Source: Symbiodinium natans | Lineage: Eukaryota > Sar > Dinophyceae > Suessiales > Symbiodiniaceae | DNA length: 64,000 bases | Direction: 5' to 3' | NCBI GenBank assembly: GCA_905221605.1 | Contig: CAJNDS010000420.1 | Span: forward strand, 80,561 to 144,560 | Part shown: positions 23,801-36,300 of the stretch, piece by piece | How the letters are laid out: each line of letters begins with the position of its first letter | How positions within the stretch are numbered: the first letter of the stretch is position 1 | The notes under the pieces: generated by a model | What the model saw: the letters and a program-made list of their open reading frames with translations, nothing else | Database searches by the model: none | Told to the model about the DNA's origin: nothing | Program-made: the position numbers and the translations under genes

Positions 23801-24330
23801 TGCGGAGAAGGCCCGGAAAGCTTCCCACACAACTTTGTATCTGAAGCTTCTGTGCGCCGGTCAATGTTTTTCAGCGCTTAGGATGTTGATGCTATGGGGA
23901 CGGTGGATGATGGTGGGGCCGGGATGCTGAACACTGGGGTGCCCTCAAGCTTCTTGGAGCACCCCTGCACCAGTAGGAAGGATGGTGACGCTGTGGGGGC
24001 GGTGGATGATGGTTGGGCCAGGATGCTGAATGCTGGGGCGCCCTTAAGCTTCTTGGAGCACCCCAGCACCGGCAGGTCAGGAAGAATGCTAGGGCAGTTG
24101 ATGCTGTGGGGACTAGTCATGATGGTTGGGCCGGGATGCTGAATGCTGGGGTGCTCTCAAGCTTCTTGGAGCACCCCAGCACCTCTCAATGCTGTGGGGC
24201 GCCTCGTGTTTCGTCGCGTCAGCATCCGGAGGCTGAGTACGAACTCGCCTTCGACGAAACCTACGACGAGCTGAGCGAAGTCAAGCTCAAGCTGCAGGAG
24301 GCCACGAGGGGCACTTTTTGTGCCGAGTTA
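20812..24330 (+). repeat. Tandem array of two coiled-coil coding pieces separated by hairpin units
   Basis: Two coding-like pieces alternate. Piece X (KEEARLATAEKARK) occurs near 20812, 21228, 22005, 22873 and 23742. Piece Y (ARELSDVKLKLEQA) occurs near 21062, 21839, 22707, 23576 and, as a diverged DELSEVKLKLQEA, near 24265. The full Y-X-hairpin unit repeats with periods of 777, 868 and 869 bp and is almost identical between copies. X and Y read as Ala/Lys/Glu coiled coil, as in a long filament-type protein, but each copy is followed by stops, so any product would need splicing. The first X and last Y are the most diverged, as expected of array edges. I cannot name the parent gene. Confidence 0.85.
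20941..20978. repeat. Representative hairpin unit of the array
   Basis: CTGGGGTGCT, then a 14-base loop holding AAGCTT, then AGCACCCCAG: a perfect 10-bp stem. The same hairpin, within a sub-repeat of about 90-110 bp that also holds GATGGTGATGCTGTGGGG, occurs once in the first unit and four to five times in each later unit to about 24182. A few copies have one stem change (GCGCCCCAGC or GCATCCCAGC). Confidence 0.85.
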
Positions 24331-25060
24331 ATTCATGTCACATGCTGCGAGGCAAGGGAGAAGGTAGACGAATTGTGGAACGCATCTTTCCACATCCGGC
24401 GCTGCGCCCTCCCCGCTTGCCTGGAAATAATTGCAGATGGGATCAAGACCTCAGCAAGATTTTTGTGATTGTGCCGGGGTTCACGTGATTAAGCCACATT
24501 CGCCAAATGTTGGCCAGACCAAAGCTCAGGACCGCAAGATCTTGGGCGGTGCAGGCAGCCTGAAGCTTGCCCCGGGCTCGCGTGTGCTTTCAGCCACGCG
24601 GTCATGGGGGGCTTTGTCCTGGCGCTGCGACGGCACTGTCGCAGTTGTGGACTACTGCGCCTCTGTGGGCTTTGGTGGCGGCGAGCAGCTGTGGATGGCG
24701 GCGCGCGAAGACGCCCTGGGTGCTGGCTGCGTGGGCGCCTGAGATCTTACTGAAGTGGGTTGGAAGATCGTAGACGTCAGACATCCCATCACCATCACAC
24801 AAACGCCGCCACTCCCCGACGATCCCTGATTCCGAACCTCAAACTCGGAAAGACCCCTGGCAGGTGGTACACTTCTCGATTTGTAAACCTTTCGCTGCGT
24901 GGCGGATAGTGCGAATGATTCTCATTCTTGCACAGGGGCCATGCGGCCATGCGCCGCAGTTCTAACACTCTTCCGCGAGTGCCGGCGCATGCCTGGCTCG
25001 GGCGATTCCTTCGGTCTAGACTCTGATGTCAACACTTAGCGTTTTTGCATCCCACCCAGT
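24331..25060. other. No gene seen
   Basis: The open frame of the last array copy runs on to 24468 but loses coiled-coil character after about 24330. Nothing recognisable follows. Confidence 0.45.
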
Positions 25061-26980
25061 TCAATGAATGCTCCCTTCGGTGGTTGATGGTGCCCCCGAC
25101 CCTTTCAACCGCAGGTGCACGTCCGTCATGCTTAAGTGGCTGCTCCATCCAAAGTCCTTGAGTTGCGTTCCAAACTGATAAGTTGCGCCGCTTGCTTCTA
25201 TCTCACTGTCGAAGGCAGTGCAGGCAGTCAGACTTTGACGTTCAGTTTTGGAAGCAATCGCGTGGGGCCATCTTGAGCCTGTCCTTGACTCCTCGGACCT
25301 CCAGGAACCAGTGAGGCGTTTCCAAACAAGTACAAATAGCCATATCTGAGTTTTCCGCCAGGAGGCATGACCAAAATCTCGGGCGCAGCACACTTCCAAA
25401 CAGCGGCAGCCAACTTCACGGGACGACTTGGATCCAAAGTGGAAGGCTGCCGGTCGTCTACGAAGTACGAGCCAAAACAAAGACTACTTCTGACTGAACT
25501 AAATGACGATCCTGACCATAAGTTCGTCACTGTCTCACGAACAGTTGTTCCGTGTGACCTTCAACCACTGCTGGCAGCGATTTGACCTCAAGCGTATTTG
25601 TCCAACCTCATCTTTTGAGCTCCACTGTGACCTACGGCTGCAGATGCAACTACGCGCCTTCAGGTCTCCACCGATTGCCGCTGGAAGGGCATACATCTTG
25701 GGATGCACCCCGGGCCTTGAGTCACTTGAGTCCCCATACCCCAATCAACCTGCGTGCCGTCAGTGGGGCAAGCCCGCGTTGTCGAGTTGATGGAAGCAGC
25801 TGGAAGCATTTTCGGGATCGCGGCGAGAAATGCCAGGCTCGTACAGTTTCCACAAACTAACTAACCTCGACATCTCCTCAAAATGGCTTCCGGGTCAGGG
25901 CGACTTTGGCCAGAACTGCGCTTCCTGGAAGAAGATCTCTTTCATGTCTTCATCTCCTTAAGCCACGTACGTGGTGGATAGCGCGAATGATCCCTTCAGG
26001 GGTCATCCTTCCACAGGAGAGAAAGGACACGAAGTACCCCTCCTATCCCCTCCTACATCCCTTCTTGGACCGAAAGTGACAACACTTCTTCTGGCTGGCA
26101 GTCGATTGGGGAGGAGTCGCAGCCCGTGCGATCTATGCGTCCTGCTGCTGATGGGCAACCTTTAGTTGTTCGTCTGCAGCTAGCTCTGGTCTCGCTCCAT
26201 CATGTCCGACGCATTCTGCGCTCGTTGCTGTACGTCGCGTTGACGTGGCGGATCCAAGTGTAGGGATAGTCTCATTTGGAGTGAGCCATACCTTCTCCGA
26301 GGTTCTTCGCCAAGCTCCGGCAGAGACATCTGCCTTGCCCTTCCTAAGGCAAGCTGGTACCTCAGAACCTTTGCCAAATCTTGAACGCTGTTGGCAACCG
26401 TTGGGTTTCGTAAAAATCGCTGCAACTGTTAACTTCCTCTGACTCCCCAGGCTGCAGACGCGCTAAGACCGCCAAGCAAAGTGCAGCGGCGTTGACGGAC
26501 AAACCCTGCGCCTCCTCAATGTGGCGTGTTTCGCTCTCAGGATGGTTCTGAGAAGTAATACCGACTGTCCCACGCAGCTCGCAACGTCGTCCAGCGAAGT
26601 CTGCATATCTGTCTGCCGTGCAAGGTTGCAACGGTTTGTTCGACCCTGGCAATCATGCTTGACATGTCATTCTGCATGGAGGATTGGAAACCTTGTTCCC
26701 GTTGTTGTCGCGCCCTAAACTGATGATCCACACGTGGTATCATCTGGGACAACAGCTCCGAGCACCCTGCCTGGGCTCTCAAGTGATCTGCCAAATCATT
26801 AGTTCGATCATGCAGCTCTTGCGCGAGGAATGACAGCCCATGATACAAGGCCTCCATTGTTCCTTGACACTGCTCCACGGAGACTCCAACATGATGCAAC
26901 TGATCCAAAACTGCTGTGGGGATCTCAATCCGCGTCAGCTGTCGCAACAAAATGCTTGCCTCATGACTTGCTGAAGTTTT

Positions 26981-27024
<44 letters not shown>
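25061..27024 (-). pseudogene. Broken or multi-exon minus-strand gene with a polyglutamine run; unrecognised
   Basis: Read on the minus strand, a run of CAG codons (Gln) at 27024-26982 leads without a stop into a helical sequence (LLRQLTRIEIPTAVLDQL, SFLAQELHDRTNDLADHL, SSMIARVEQTVATLHGRQ) to about 26560. The frame then shifts; RHIEEAQGLSVNAAALCLAV continues in a second frame, and FLRNPTVANSVQDLAKVL in a third to 26180. Further exon-like pieces (EILVMPPGGKLRYGYLYLF) lie at about 25230-25480. An in-frame TAA lies just before the Gln run. The frame changes happen within continuous helical sequence, which suggests decay rather than introns, but I cannot exclude introns. It is the only sizeable minus-strand coding signal in the window. 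Function unknown. Confidence 0.4.
26982..27024. repeat. Trinucleotide microsatellite (TGC)14
   Basis: An uninterrupted (TGC)n/(GCA)n tract. In the minus-strand frame it reads as polyglutamine, joined to the helical sequence downstream; in the + strand it would read polyalanine without credible flanks. Confidence 0.95.
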
Positions 27025-27025
<1 letters not shown>

Positions 27026-27959
27026 GACATGATGTTAAGACAGTTGAGCTGGGCTCATGGCCTGTTGGTGAAGTGGGGTTGTTCGGGCTATGATATCGGG
27101 GCTACTTGTCTCACGAGCCTCCATCTCTGAACTGGGCCTTGGGAGTCAATAAACACCCTCAAATTCCCACCTCCTCCCTCGAGAGACTTGAGCCATTACG
27201 GATCATGGCAGCATGTCATTCTTACGCAGGGCCATGCACCTTGCGACATATCGATCATCCTTGCGCAGGGCCACGCACCATCTGCCCTGAAGGTCTACGC
27301 CCTTCTGAAATCCCTGGGTGGCGCCGAGTCGTTCTGGGAGAAGCAGGGCTTTGAGACCCTGAGGCTGAGCGATAACTTGCCAGCCAAACTCCGTGCTGCG
27401 GCTGCCGAGGTCTCCTGTTTGCGCACAATGTGGCGCAAATTGTGAGCTTCCCCGAAAGCCTCGACGAAATATAAAGTATCACCAAGCCAGTGGTGAAACC
27501 CAGTAATTCTTTATACGGGCCTCTTTAATCACGATAATACACTCTCTTCAGATTTACAACAGCAGCACACGGAGCGGCGCAAAGGATGGAATTCCCAGCA
27601 GTCTTAGTTTGTCACTGTGGCGAGCCCTCCGCGAAAAAGTTTTTTGCCCCACCTCATGCGCACACGCTCCGTGCAAGCACGGCGCAAGCAAGGAGTTTCG
27701 CATAGGCCCCCGATGGCTTTGATGTGTTCTTTGGCCCAAAGACGCCGGACGGCGCCTTGCCGAATGTCCTGGTCCCTTTGGGCATCTCCCGGCATGATGC
27801 TGGCATTGCTGCTGACGCATCTGACACCGTCGCTGTCGATCCAACCAGCCATTTTCACTGGTGCCTTTGCCTGGCATTAAGTGAAGTGGCTCATAGGTGT
27901 GTTTGTTTTCGATGCATCATGTTCATGCATGGTTATCTTTAATACTCTTGGTATTGGAT
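27025..27959. other. No confident gene; possible small exon near 27270-27400
   Basis: A plus-strand frame contains SALKVYALLKSLGGAESFWE and more helical residues up to about 27420. It looks coding-like but has no recognisable domain or fixed splice sites. The rest of the interval shows nothing. Confidence 0.3.
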
Positions 27960-29270
27960 GCAGGTCAGGGGCACTCCTGTACCGTGGACGACGGAGGCAA
28001 TGCCCTATGCTGGGGCAAAGGCCACCAAGAGTTCAAAAACATCTGCATTGCGTGAGTCGCAGTCTAGTCTAGTAGCAGACCAGCAGCTAGGCCCCACAGC
28101 CCTTGTGGTTTGTGTGTAAATGGTGCCATGCCAAATTTGCTAAAGGAGATGCTGGCCAGCTGGGCCAAGAGAACACCAACAACATTGGAGCCGAAGGGGG
28201 CCAGACGCTGGGTTCGGTTAACGTCGCAAGTCTATGGTGGGAAGCTAACGGATTAATTGACTTCAGCTTTCGGGAGCAGCACGGTCACATGTAGAATAGA
28301 GCCATTCAACACTGAGGGTCGAGGCGCTGGTGCCCATCGACGTCGGGTCGGGCCGGACGGTGCAGAAGCTTGCAGCCGGGAGCAGCCACACTTGCGCTCT
28401 GCTGGATGATGGCTCCGTGAAGTGTTGGGGAGGTGGGAGCATTGGAGACGAGGCGGATACCATGGGTGACTTCTTGCCCCCTGTTGACCTCGGAACCGGT
28501 CGCAGCGCAACTGACATTGTCGCTGGTGGTGGCTACTCCTGTGCCCTTCAGCATCGGGAACTCTCCAAGCGCGATGGGGGATAATTTGGATGCCATAGAT
28601 TTTGGAACTGGTCGGACGGTCGGACGGCGGCTCGGATTGTAACGAGTGGCAGTCACCACTGTGCGATTTTGGATGATGGCTCCCTGAAATGCTGGGGGTC
28701 AGGCTCCATGGGTCAACTTGGACAGGGGAGTGCTAGCTCCATTGCCGAAACATCCTTGGCCGCCTTGCCTCCGATCGATGTAGGGACTGGTCGAACGGTC
28801 CGTGGCAGTTGGGTCTTTACACACATGCGCCGTGTTCGACACCTTCTCACAAGTTTGCTGGGGCCACGGCTAGAGGACAGACGGGTCAGGGAGGTGCAGC
28901 GGAGGTCGGCACGGACCCGGCGGACCTGGGCGACGGCTTGGTCGTTCTGGACGTTGGCAGTGGCAATCTGGTCCTGGATGTGGTTGCAGCTTGGTATTAC
29001 ACCTGCGCGTTGCTGAACGACTTCTGCACCAAATGCTTTGGAGACACCACAGATTATTCCATCATCTATGGCGATGAGCCGGACCGCTCGTCAGCTGACC
29101 GCGGGCTTAGTTCACCGCTGCGCCGTGCTTGACGACAGCTCCATCAAGTGCTGGGGACAGGCTGCCCAAGGCCGCCCGGGAGTGATGGGATGACAACCCC
29201 AGCGTCATGGGCGACAACCTGCCGACCGTCGCTGTTACCCTCAACGCCTCCTCATCCACAAACTGCGCCG
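27960..29270 (+). pseudogene. RCC1-like repeat protein, frame-broken
   Basis: Repeats of the RCC1/beta-propeller kind, with the signature of Cys, a short turn, then KCWG, recur in several frames: GHSCTVDDGGNALCWG (about 27965), GDAGQLGQENTNNIGAEGG (about 28148), SSHTCALLDDGSVKCWGGG (about 28381), GGYSCALQH (about 28530), SHHCAILDDGSLKCWGSG (about 28653), VLDDSSIKCWGQ (about 29128). Between them the linker PIDVGTGRTV recurs. Some breaks could be introns (GT near 28050), but others fall inside a repeat with no room for one, for example after LQHRELSKRD at about 28570. RCC1-like propellers bind chromatin or small GTPases, but this subfamily is undefined. Most likely a decayed member of a large family. 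Confidence 0.65.
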
Positions 29271-32009
29271 TGATGTAGCCCAGCCGCAGCGAAGGTTTTT
29301 TTCTCGTGGGTTTGCAACGGTGTGGCACTGCTTTCTCCCAATCACAACAGGATGCATGCTGGTGAAGGTTTGTTTGTGCGCGATTGAATTCGTCGGTTGG
29401 CGCCTGAACTTCTGCCTCCTCCTCTACACGGCCTCTGCCTAATTTTGCAAGTAGCACTGATGTCGCTGCACAATTTAAAGCGGCCGCTCAAGGTCATCAA
29501 TCTCCTCAACCACATCATTCACTCGCACAACCTCGGAGACACAGTCCCTTCCCCAGTTCTTTGACAAGTGAACTGTCAACTGTCTGCCCCCTGCTGTGCA
29601 ACAGGGGCAATCGGGCTAAAGAGGACATGCTTCAGTGACTCCCATCTCAGGGTTGCAGGAGTGTCAGCAGGCGGTGTCAGGGGGTCATCATAGCTAGTCA
29701 ACAAAATGGGAAACGCCCACACAAAAAACAAGGCTCAACTGCCCGAAAGGACCAACACATGGGTCACAGACAACGAAGAGGCCCCCGCTGCCCACTCAGC
29801 TTTCTCTGCATATTCTGAGTCTTCGAGGTCGTTCAATTGGATTGCTGGGTACCGCGTTCTTTGCACCCCCCATGCTGTCCGCATGGTTGCTTCCGCCACT
29901 TTCCTGTACCCTGGCCCATTTGCACCCCCAAGCCGGGCAAAGATGAACGCATAAGTGCTGACTTGAACGGGGGACTCCGCACCCTGGCGAGTGCAACAGA
30001 CACTCAAACTCGTCCCCCAAGGTCATGATCATTGTTGTCATCTGCATCGTCTCCTTCATATCGTGCCAGCTCGCCGCCCGGGGCCCAAAGAGCATCGTGT
30101 CATTCAGGGTTTGTTGTTGGCTGTGGCCCCACTGTGACAAGTTTTCTGCTGTCACCTTGGCAATACCAAAGCTTTAGTCATTTAAGATCAGCCGCGATGC
30201 CTCCGTCTCCATGCAGTGGCTTCCATCAGAAGTTAGAGACAGCAGTGCGATGAGGGTAATGTCTAAAGTCTCGCAGATTCTAGCAGCATCAATTCCCGGC
30301 CAATCTCTCATTGCACTTTCGGCGAATGGGTTCCAATGGAAACCACTTCAATGCCGACTCGAGATGTGACATTTACTTGTACTTTGTCTGCTGCGGAGGT
30401 TCGACGCCGTGTCCGGATGCATCCAGCATCCAAGGCACACTTTCTGACTTAGCTTCTGGCTCAGCTCTTTGGGAAACTCGATTGTCTCGGGATTCTTGCT
30501 CAGCCGCTTCGTATTGGGGATTGCCTGTCATTCCATCCAATAAACGCACCACAAGGCATGAAAACGAGAAAGCACGTTGCTAACACGGTACGTCGACTGA
30601 CTTGGCCCGACGGTTCCTCAGGGGTGATACCCGGATCCCCTGAGAGGGCTTTCTGAGGCGGGTCCTTTTGGTGGTGGGAGGAGGTGGGGGTGTTCCAAAA
30701 AAGGGTTATGTGTGCGCGCACATTGTGGCATGTCGGTACGAAACCTACAAGAGGAACGTTGTATTCACTGTGGGAAACGCAGTGGACCATCATGGTTTGG
30801 CAGATTCTTGCGGCCTTGGGCTGCCCATCCTCTAGGCTTAGGCGATCCCGTAGCGCCCCTGCATGATCCCTGTGCCCCCACTACACCAGTACTATAACCC
30901 CTACACTGGCCCTACACTTCATCCCCCGCCTGATCTTTGCGAGTTCTTGCCTTCGCGCACTTCGCGGCAGGGAGCTTCAACGCGGCCGGAGCTTACCAGC
31001 CACGAGGCAGGGGCTGCACAAAAAAAACCTGCATAACCACAACCTCCTTTTGAGGGGTCTGCACTGTGAAGATTGTGAAGACACCGAGTCCACTGCACGC
31101 TTTTGTCTCGGGTTCTTCGGTACGGCGTTCGGGATGCTGCCTGGCGTTTTTTCTCTTAGTGCTTGCTACTTGGCGCGATTGCGTGCTCGTGGGGAATGTT
31201 TTGCTGCACATGCTGGGTTTCAGTGTACGGTGCGATGTGAGTGTGGGGATTGGACAAGGCGGGTTAGCCACAGCTAAGTGGCACAGCGTGAGTTGCAGAC
31301 TGGCAGTATCTGGCAGTTCTTGAGGCGGAACAGTGGAAGACTATAAGGGAAGCAACCGTCCATAAGCCACCATTTCGATGTTTGGGTTCAGAGTGTGGGG
31401 TAAACATGCTTCCCCGGCGGTAAGCTTCTGTGGGAACCCCTCATGGATCCAAACACCCCAATAGGGTCCTGGACAGGCTTCGTGGCTTAGAAGGGGTCCA
31501 CTTTCAAGTGCCCAAGGTGACCAAGGAGACCTCCAACTTCGAGCCCGAGGTTGCCCCCGACGTCGAGGAAGCTTCGCATCACAACTCCCTGCCCCTCATC
31601 CAAGTCGGCGAAGTTCGAGATGCCAAGGCTTTCTGTCAGGGACACGTTGTGCCTGCGGTTTGGGGTGGGATTGTCAAGTTGATATCAAAGCCTTCGGCTT
31701 CGATCACGGTCGAATCAAGAAAGGCTGAATGCATGAACTTGTAACCGTCCATTTCAACGCAATCGCTTCAAGTTGGGATCACGGTTGAATCAAGCGTCTA
31801 CGCCTGGGCCTTTGACTCAAGTCGCGAACACATCTGCTGACCCCCGAAAAGTTAATTGTGAGAAGAACCACTGTGAGCTTTGGCTTAGCAGGTCCACAGG
31901 CGACCCGACATGGATCTCCCCCTCACTCACTTAGCTTCGTTGGGCATGGTGTGTGAGTGAGGGCCATGCACCCCTGCTTGAAAATCAACAATCCTTTGTG
32001 ATGAGAAAA
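29271..32009. other. No gene seen
   Basis: Only short overlapping frames without domain-like sequence on either strand. No repeat over 50 bp was noticed. Confidence 0.45.
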
Positions 32010-32760
<751 letters not shown>

Positions 32761-33317
32761 ATACGCACATACCCCCGCCTGCCCGCCCGCGCGCGCCTAC
32801 ACACACACAGACACACAGACGCACCCCCCGGCCGACAGCTCAAGCGCACGTCCGCGCGCACACCTACGCCCACAACAACAAGCCACACACGAAGCACATG
32901 TACCAGCGCACCCGAAGGATTGAGAAGCTAGTGGGACCTCTCACTTCGTAGGTATGTTCGAAAGCTGTCCTTTTGGAAAATGGCACTCAGATGACACGTA
33001 TCTTCTTTCACATGAGCCCTGTTTGTGAGCCTCCGACCCGCCGCAATCATTCACCTACGAAAGCGGCTTGTCTGCTTGCCGGCGGGCGAAAACATACCAC
33101 CTGCACATGCGATTCACACGACTGTCTACACATATGCAGCATATGCATACATACGCACGCAGAACGACAACGTTCTGAAACTACCCGTGTGGCTCTGCAC
33201 TGATGCATGGACAAACTCGATGTACTGGACTGGTCTCTGAGTCAAGACCGCGTGCTATGGGCAGGATGTCGATTTCGTTGATGACCCAGTGCCTCAGGAG
33301 CACGCAGTGGGTGGAAC
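32761..33317. other. No gene seen
   Basis: Flank of the microsatellite, still CA-rich to about 32880. No recognisable exon. Confidence 0.45.
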
Positions 33318-33490
33318 TTCTTCGGTTTTCGTGGAGTGCGGATCCCGCGAAGCAGATGAAGCGGATGAGCGAGTCAATGCGACGAGATTCTGGACGGAGA
33401 GGCGGTTTTCGTGGAGTGCGGATACCGTGAAGCGGATGAAGCGGATGAGTCAGCGAGTCAATGCGGCGAGATTCCGGACGGACAGGGGGC
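33318..33490. repeat. Tandem duplication, two copies of about 83-86 bp
   Basis: TTTTCGTGGAGTGCGGAT, then a run of GCGGATGA, then CGAGATTC, occurs twice in tandem (about 33328-33410 and 33411-33495) with a three-base indel. One frame reads VFVECGSREADEADERVNA, so this may be a duplicated exon piece, but the second copy is in another frame. Confidence 0.75.
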
Positions 33491-33679
33491 GCAGGTCGCC
33501 ATGTTCTCAGCCAGGTGCCCCGGCTGGAGAGGCTCTTTGAGAGATCTTTTCATGGGATGTTTGCAAAAACTTCTGGATTTTTGTTGGGGGTCCTACAGTT
33601 TCCTTAAAGTTCCTAGTGCCTTGCATGGCAGCGCAGCGCGTCGCGCTGAGGTTCGATGGCAGCGACGCAGAAAAGCTCC

Positions 33680-33945
33680 TTAGGGTGTGTATGCGATCCT
33701 GCGGGATCGCGGGTACCCTGTGCTTATGGTGAAAGCAGGTCCCGGTGACAACTTCGGCGAACAGACGGCGAAATACTTAGGCAGACTCAAGAAAGACAAA
33801 GGGGCCTTGCTCGCTGCTTGCACGAAAAACGACGGGGAAAAAACCTCGGCGAGAATTCGACATTCAACGAGCTGTGGTTTTGCCTACAACAACAAACTGG
33901 ACATCATTCCTCTGAAAATGCATCATGACTCGTCGGGGAGTGCAA
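33680..33945 (+). pseudogene. TIR-like domain fragment
   Basis: One frame reads RDRGYPVLMVKAGPGDNF, KYLGRLKKDKGALLAACTKN and then, after a poor stretch, FAYNNKLDIIPLKM. The order (a helix-strand unit, a strand ending in a small-residue loop, then a strand with IPL) recalls the second half of a TIR-like domain, a signalling and NAD-cleaving fold. Between KTSAR and CGFAYNN the expected STFNEL sits in another frame, so a frameshift pair is likely. The assignment is from general shape only; it could be another alpha/beta domain. No upstream half is visible. Confidence 0.35.
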
Positions 33946-35330
33946 CACCACCCGACCGCGGCAACTGCGGCCACTTCCGTCTTCGAGGCCCAGCGTTGAG
34001 TGCCCGGAACCCTCCATAACGTTTCGGGGGTAAGGAAAGCAAGGTTGTACGCCATGTGCCTGGAGCTTTGAAACCCATGCCTGCCAACATGTCTTTGACA
34101 AGTTCCACCAGGTTATCAGTGCGAGAGTCGAAGTTTTAGACACAAGTAGGGCTAGAACTCATCCGGCGATTGGATCAAATCACGTGAATTGAGAGGCGCC
34201 TGCCCGCACGGCGACCTTCCTGTCAGATCAGTCGACCAGAACGCGGTCGGTTGACATGCAGGCATCTCGTGCCCTCCGAGTGGGGCATGCAATAGTTTGG
34301 AACCACTCTGAGGGTTGCTGGGTTGTTGAGGATCTTCCTTGCTTTGCTGCTCCCGACTGGCCGAAGGTTTTGACTTAAGTCAAAACCGTAACGCGGTAAG
34401 CTGGCACGTAGCGCTGCCAGAACAAAGCAGCTGGAAAGAAATCTTGCTTGGATCCCGAGTTGCAGGAACACCATGGAAGTGTCAATCAGCGTTGGACTTG
34501 TAGGCCTTGTGACGTTGACGTTGTTTGGTTTTTGTTGGGGTGTGCGGCCATGTAGACTTGTTTTTTTTTGGCAGGCTTGATGCCTGGCCGGGCGCATCTG
34601 CTTCCGCTGGTAGCGGCCGGCAACGCATACATTGTACTGTCGTGAAAGTCTCAAGCGCGAGATGCCGCGCCCTGGGATGTACGTGATGTACGTGATGTGT
34701 GTGCTGTGTGCCGCGTTATCCTCTGAGGTTCCTGATCCCTGGGAAGCACCTACCCGGTACCTACCCAATCGTCAGGTATCTCTGTCCCTGCGGCCCCCCT
34801 GCGAGCCCCCACTCGCAAGCTGTCAAAATTTGTTTCTACGCTCACTCCTAAACAAAAGGCGGCCTGCCGCACTTCCGGGGTCAGCATGCCGCAGGCGTTT
34901 TCTTTCCCGAGCTGTGTGTGCCACGTGCAATCAGCTCAATATGCAGAGCCAAGAGGCACAAAACGTGTAGCCGTCGTCATCCCTGGTCCTCCCTGGCCCC
35001 GACCTAGCCCAGCACCATGGCGACTAGTTTTCTTCGCATAGATCCCGCATTGTGTCCACCACCCTGCGGCTAGCTTCATGTTTTCACTCGATAGTCAGCA
35101 AGCTGGAACCCCTTTCGGGTTTGGAGTTTTTAGGTTGGAAGGAAACCTTAAGGGGGCATTTGCGGGGAAACCCCAAAGCTATTTGATGAAAAGCTGGCAA
35201 ACTTTCAGTAGATCCCACCAAGTCTGACCTAATGCTTCGGTTTACAGTAGATCTGATCCTGATTCTTTCAATCGCAAGGAGTGCCAAAGTTACTTTTTTA
35301 AGCAGTTTGGCAGGGCAAACATGATGGTGC
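33946..35330. other. No gene seen
   Basis: No credible exon, RNA gene or repeat noticed. Confidence 0.45.
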
Positions 35331-36300
35331 ATGATGTCGTCCGGACGACCGGACGTGCGTGATACCAGCGATGCCAGCGAGTGGGTCACATTGCTCGAAC
35401 GCTCCTTTGCTGGCGCACGTCGAGACCTTGTAGGCCCCAGAGCCTGGAAATCGGCCACTCAGAGCAAAATTCAAAAGAGAGAAGGCAACAACGACGAGTG
35501 GAGAATTTTGAATCCTTTTCGCATTTATCGCGCTACACCACGATTCTGAAATCTTTCAGAGGTGATCCCAGTGGTTGGGCGGCGCTATCCTGACGAGATC
35601 TTCAGCTTCCTTCGTGGGGCAAAGTGTTTGGGTCCTTCAGAAGTGGAGAAGCTCTCGGAGATCCGAGGATGTCCCGACCTTGCAGCAGGAGGCCTCAAGC
35701 ATCAGCCTGGACATGTCTTGAGAGCGGGCCTTCTTCTTTCCCTTCTTTCAATTTTCTGTACCCTCTTGGATCCTCTCCTCTGAACCTGAGCATTCCTTTG
35801 CAGGCTGGCAGCCCTTCTTCGCAAGCCTCGCCCCAGAGGACGGCCTCCAAGATGGCCGTGTGGTGGACTTCCGCCAGTCAAGTTCACCAACCAGGCGTGG
35901 TGTGCTGAATGCATAACTCATGCTCATAGGTATATACATATATATATATACATATACATATATATATGTATATACGTTATATATATATATATACACATAT
36001 CCTCATATTGAACGCATGAAGGCATGATGCTTCGGATTTAGCAGTGTCGGAATCATAGCACTTGCAGTATGTAACGAGAGGCTGGATGTACCCACTTGCA
36101 GACGCATCTCTTACCGCTTGAGAGAGGACCTGCCTGATGATCTCAGCTCAAGCCGAGTTTCGTCTCTTACAACCTGTCCCCTGCTCAGACGCGCCCAGGA
36201 CGCAGCCGGCATCGAAGTTCGACTCGAGGTGAACTTACGCCGCGCCTTCGCCATGATGCTGCACACCATCAGGCGTGGCGATCGCAAGGAGACAAGGGTG
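35331..36300 (+). CDS. Candidate exons of an unrecognised gene, possibly the 5-prime part of the helicase gene
   Basis: Several exon-like pieces lie on the strand of the downstream helicase: ASEWVTLLERSFAGARRDL (about 35361-35440), GRRYPDEIFSFLRGAK (about 35570-35625), FFASLAPEDGLQDGRVVDF (about 35815-35875), SYRLREDLPDDLSSS (about 36110-36155) and EVRLEVNLRRAFAMML (about 36215-36265), followed by a good donor at about 36297 (AAGG/GTGAGC). None shows a known domain. They could encode the N-terminal region of the SNF2 protein or a separate gene. Confidence 0.3.
35928..35999. repeat. (TA)n-rich microsatellite
   Basis: About 70 bp of TATATA with ACATA and GTATA interruptions. It is the most AT-rich spot in an otherwise GC-rich window. 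Confidence 0.9.
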
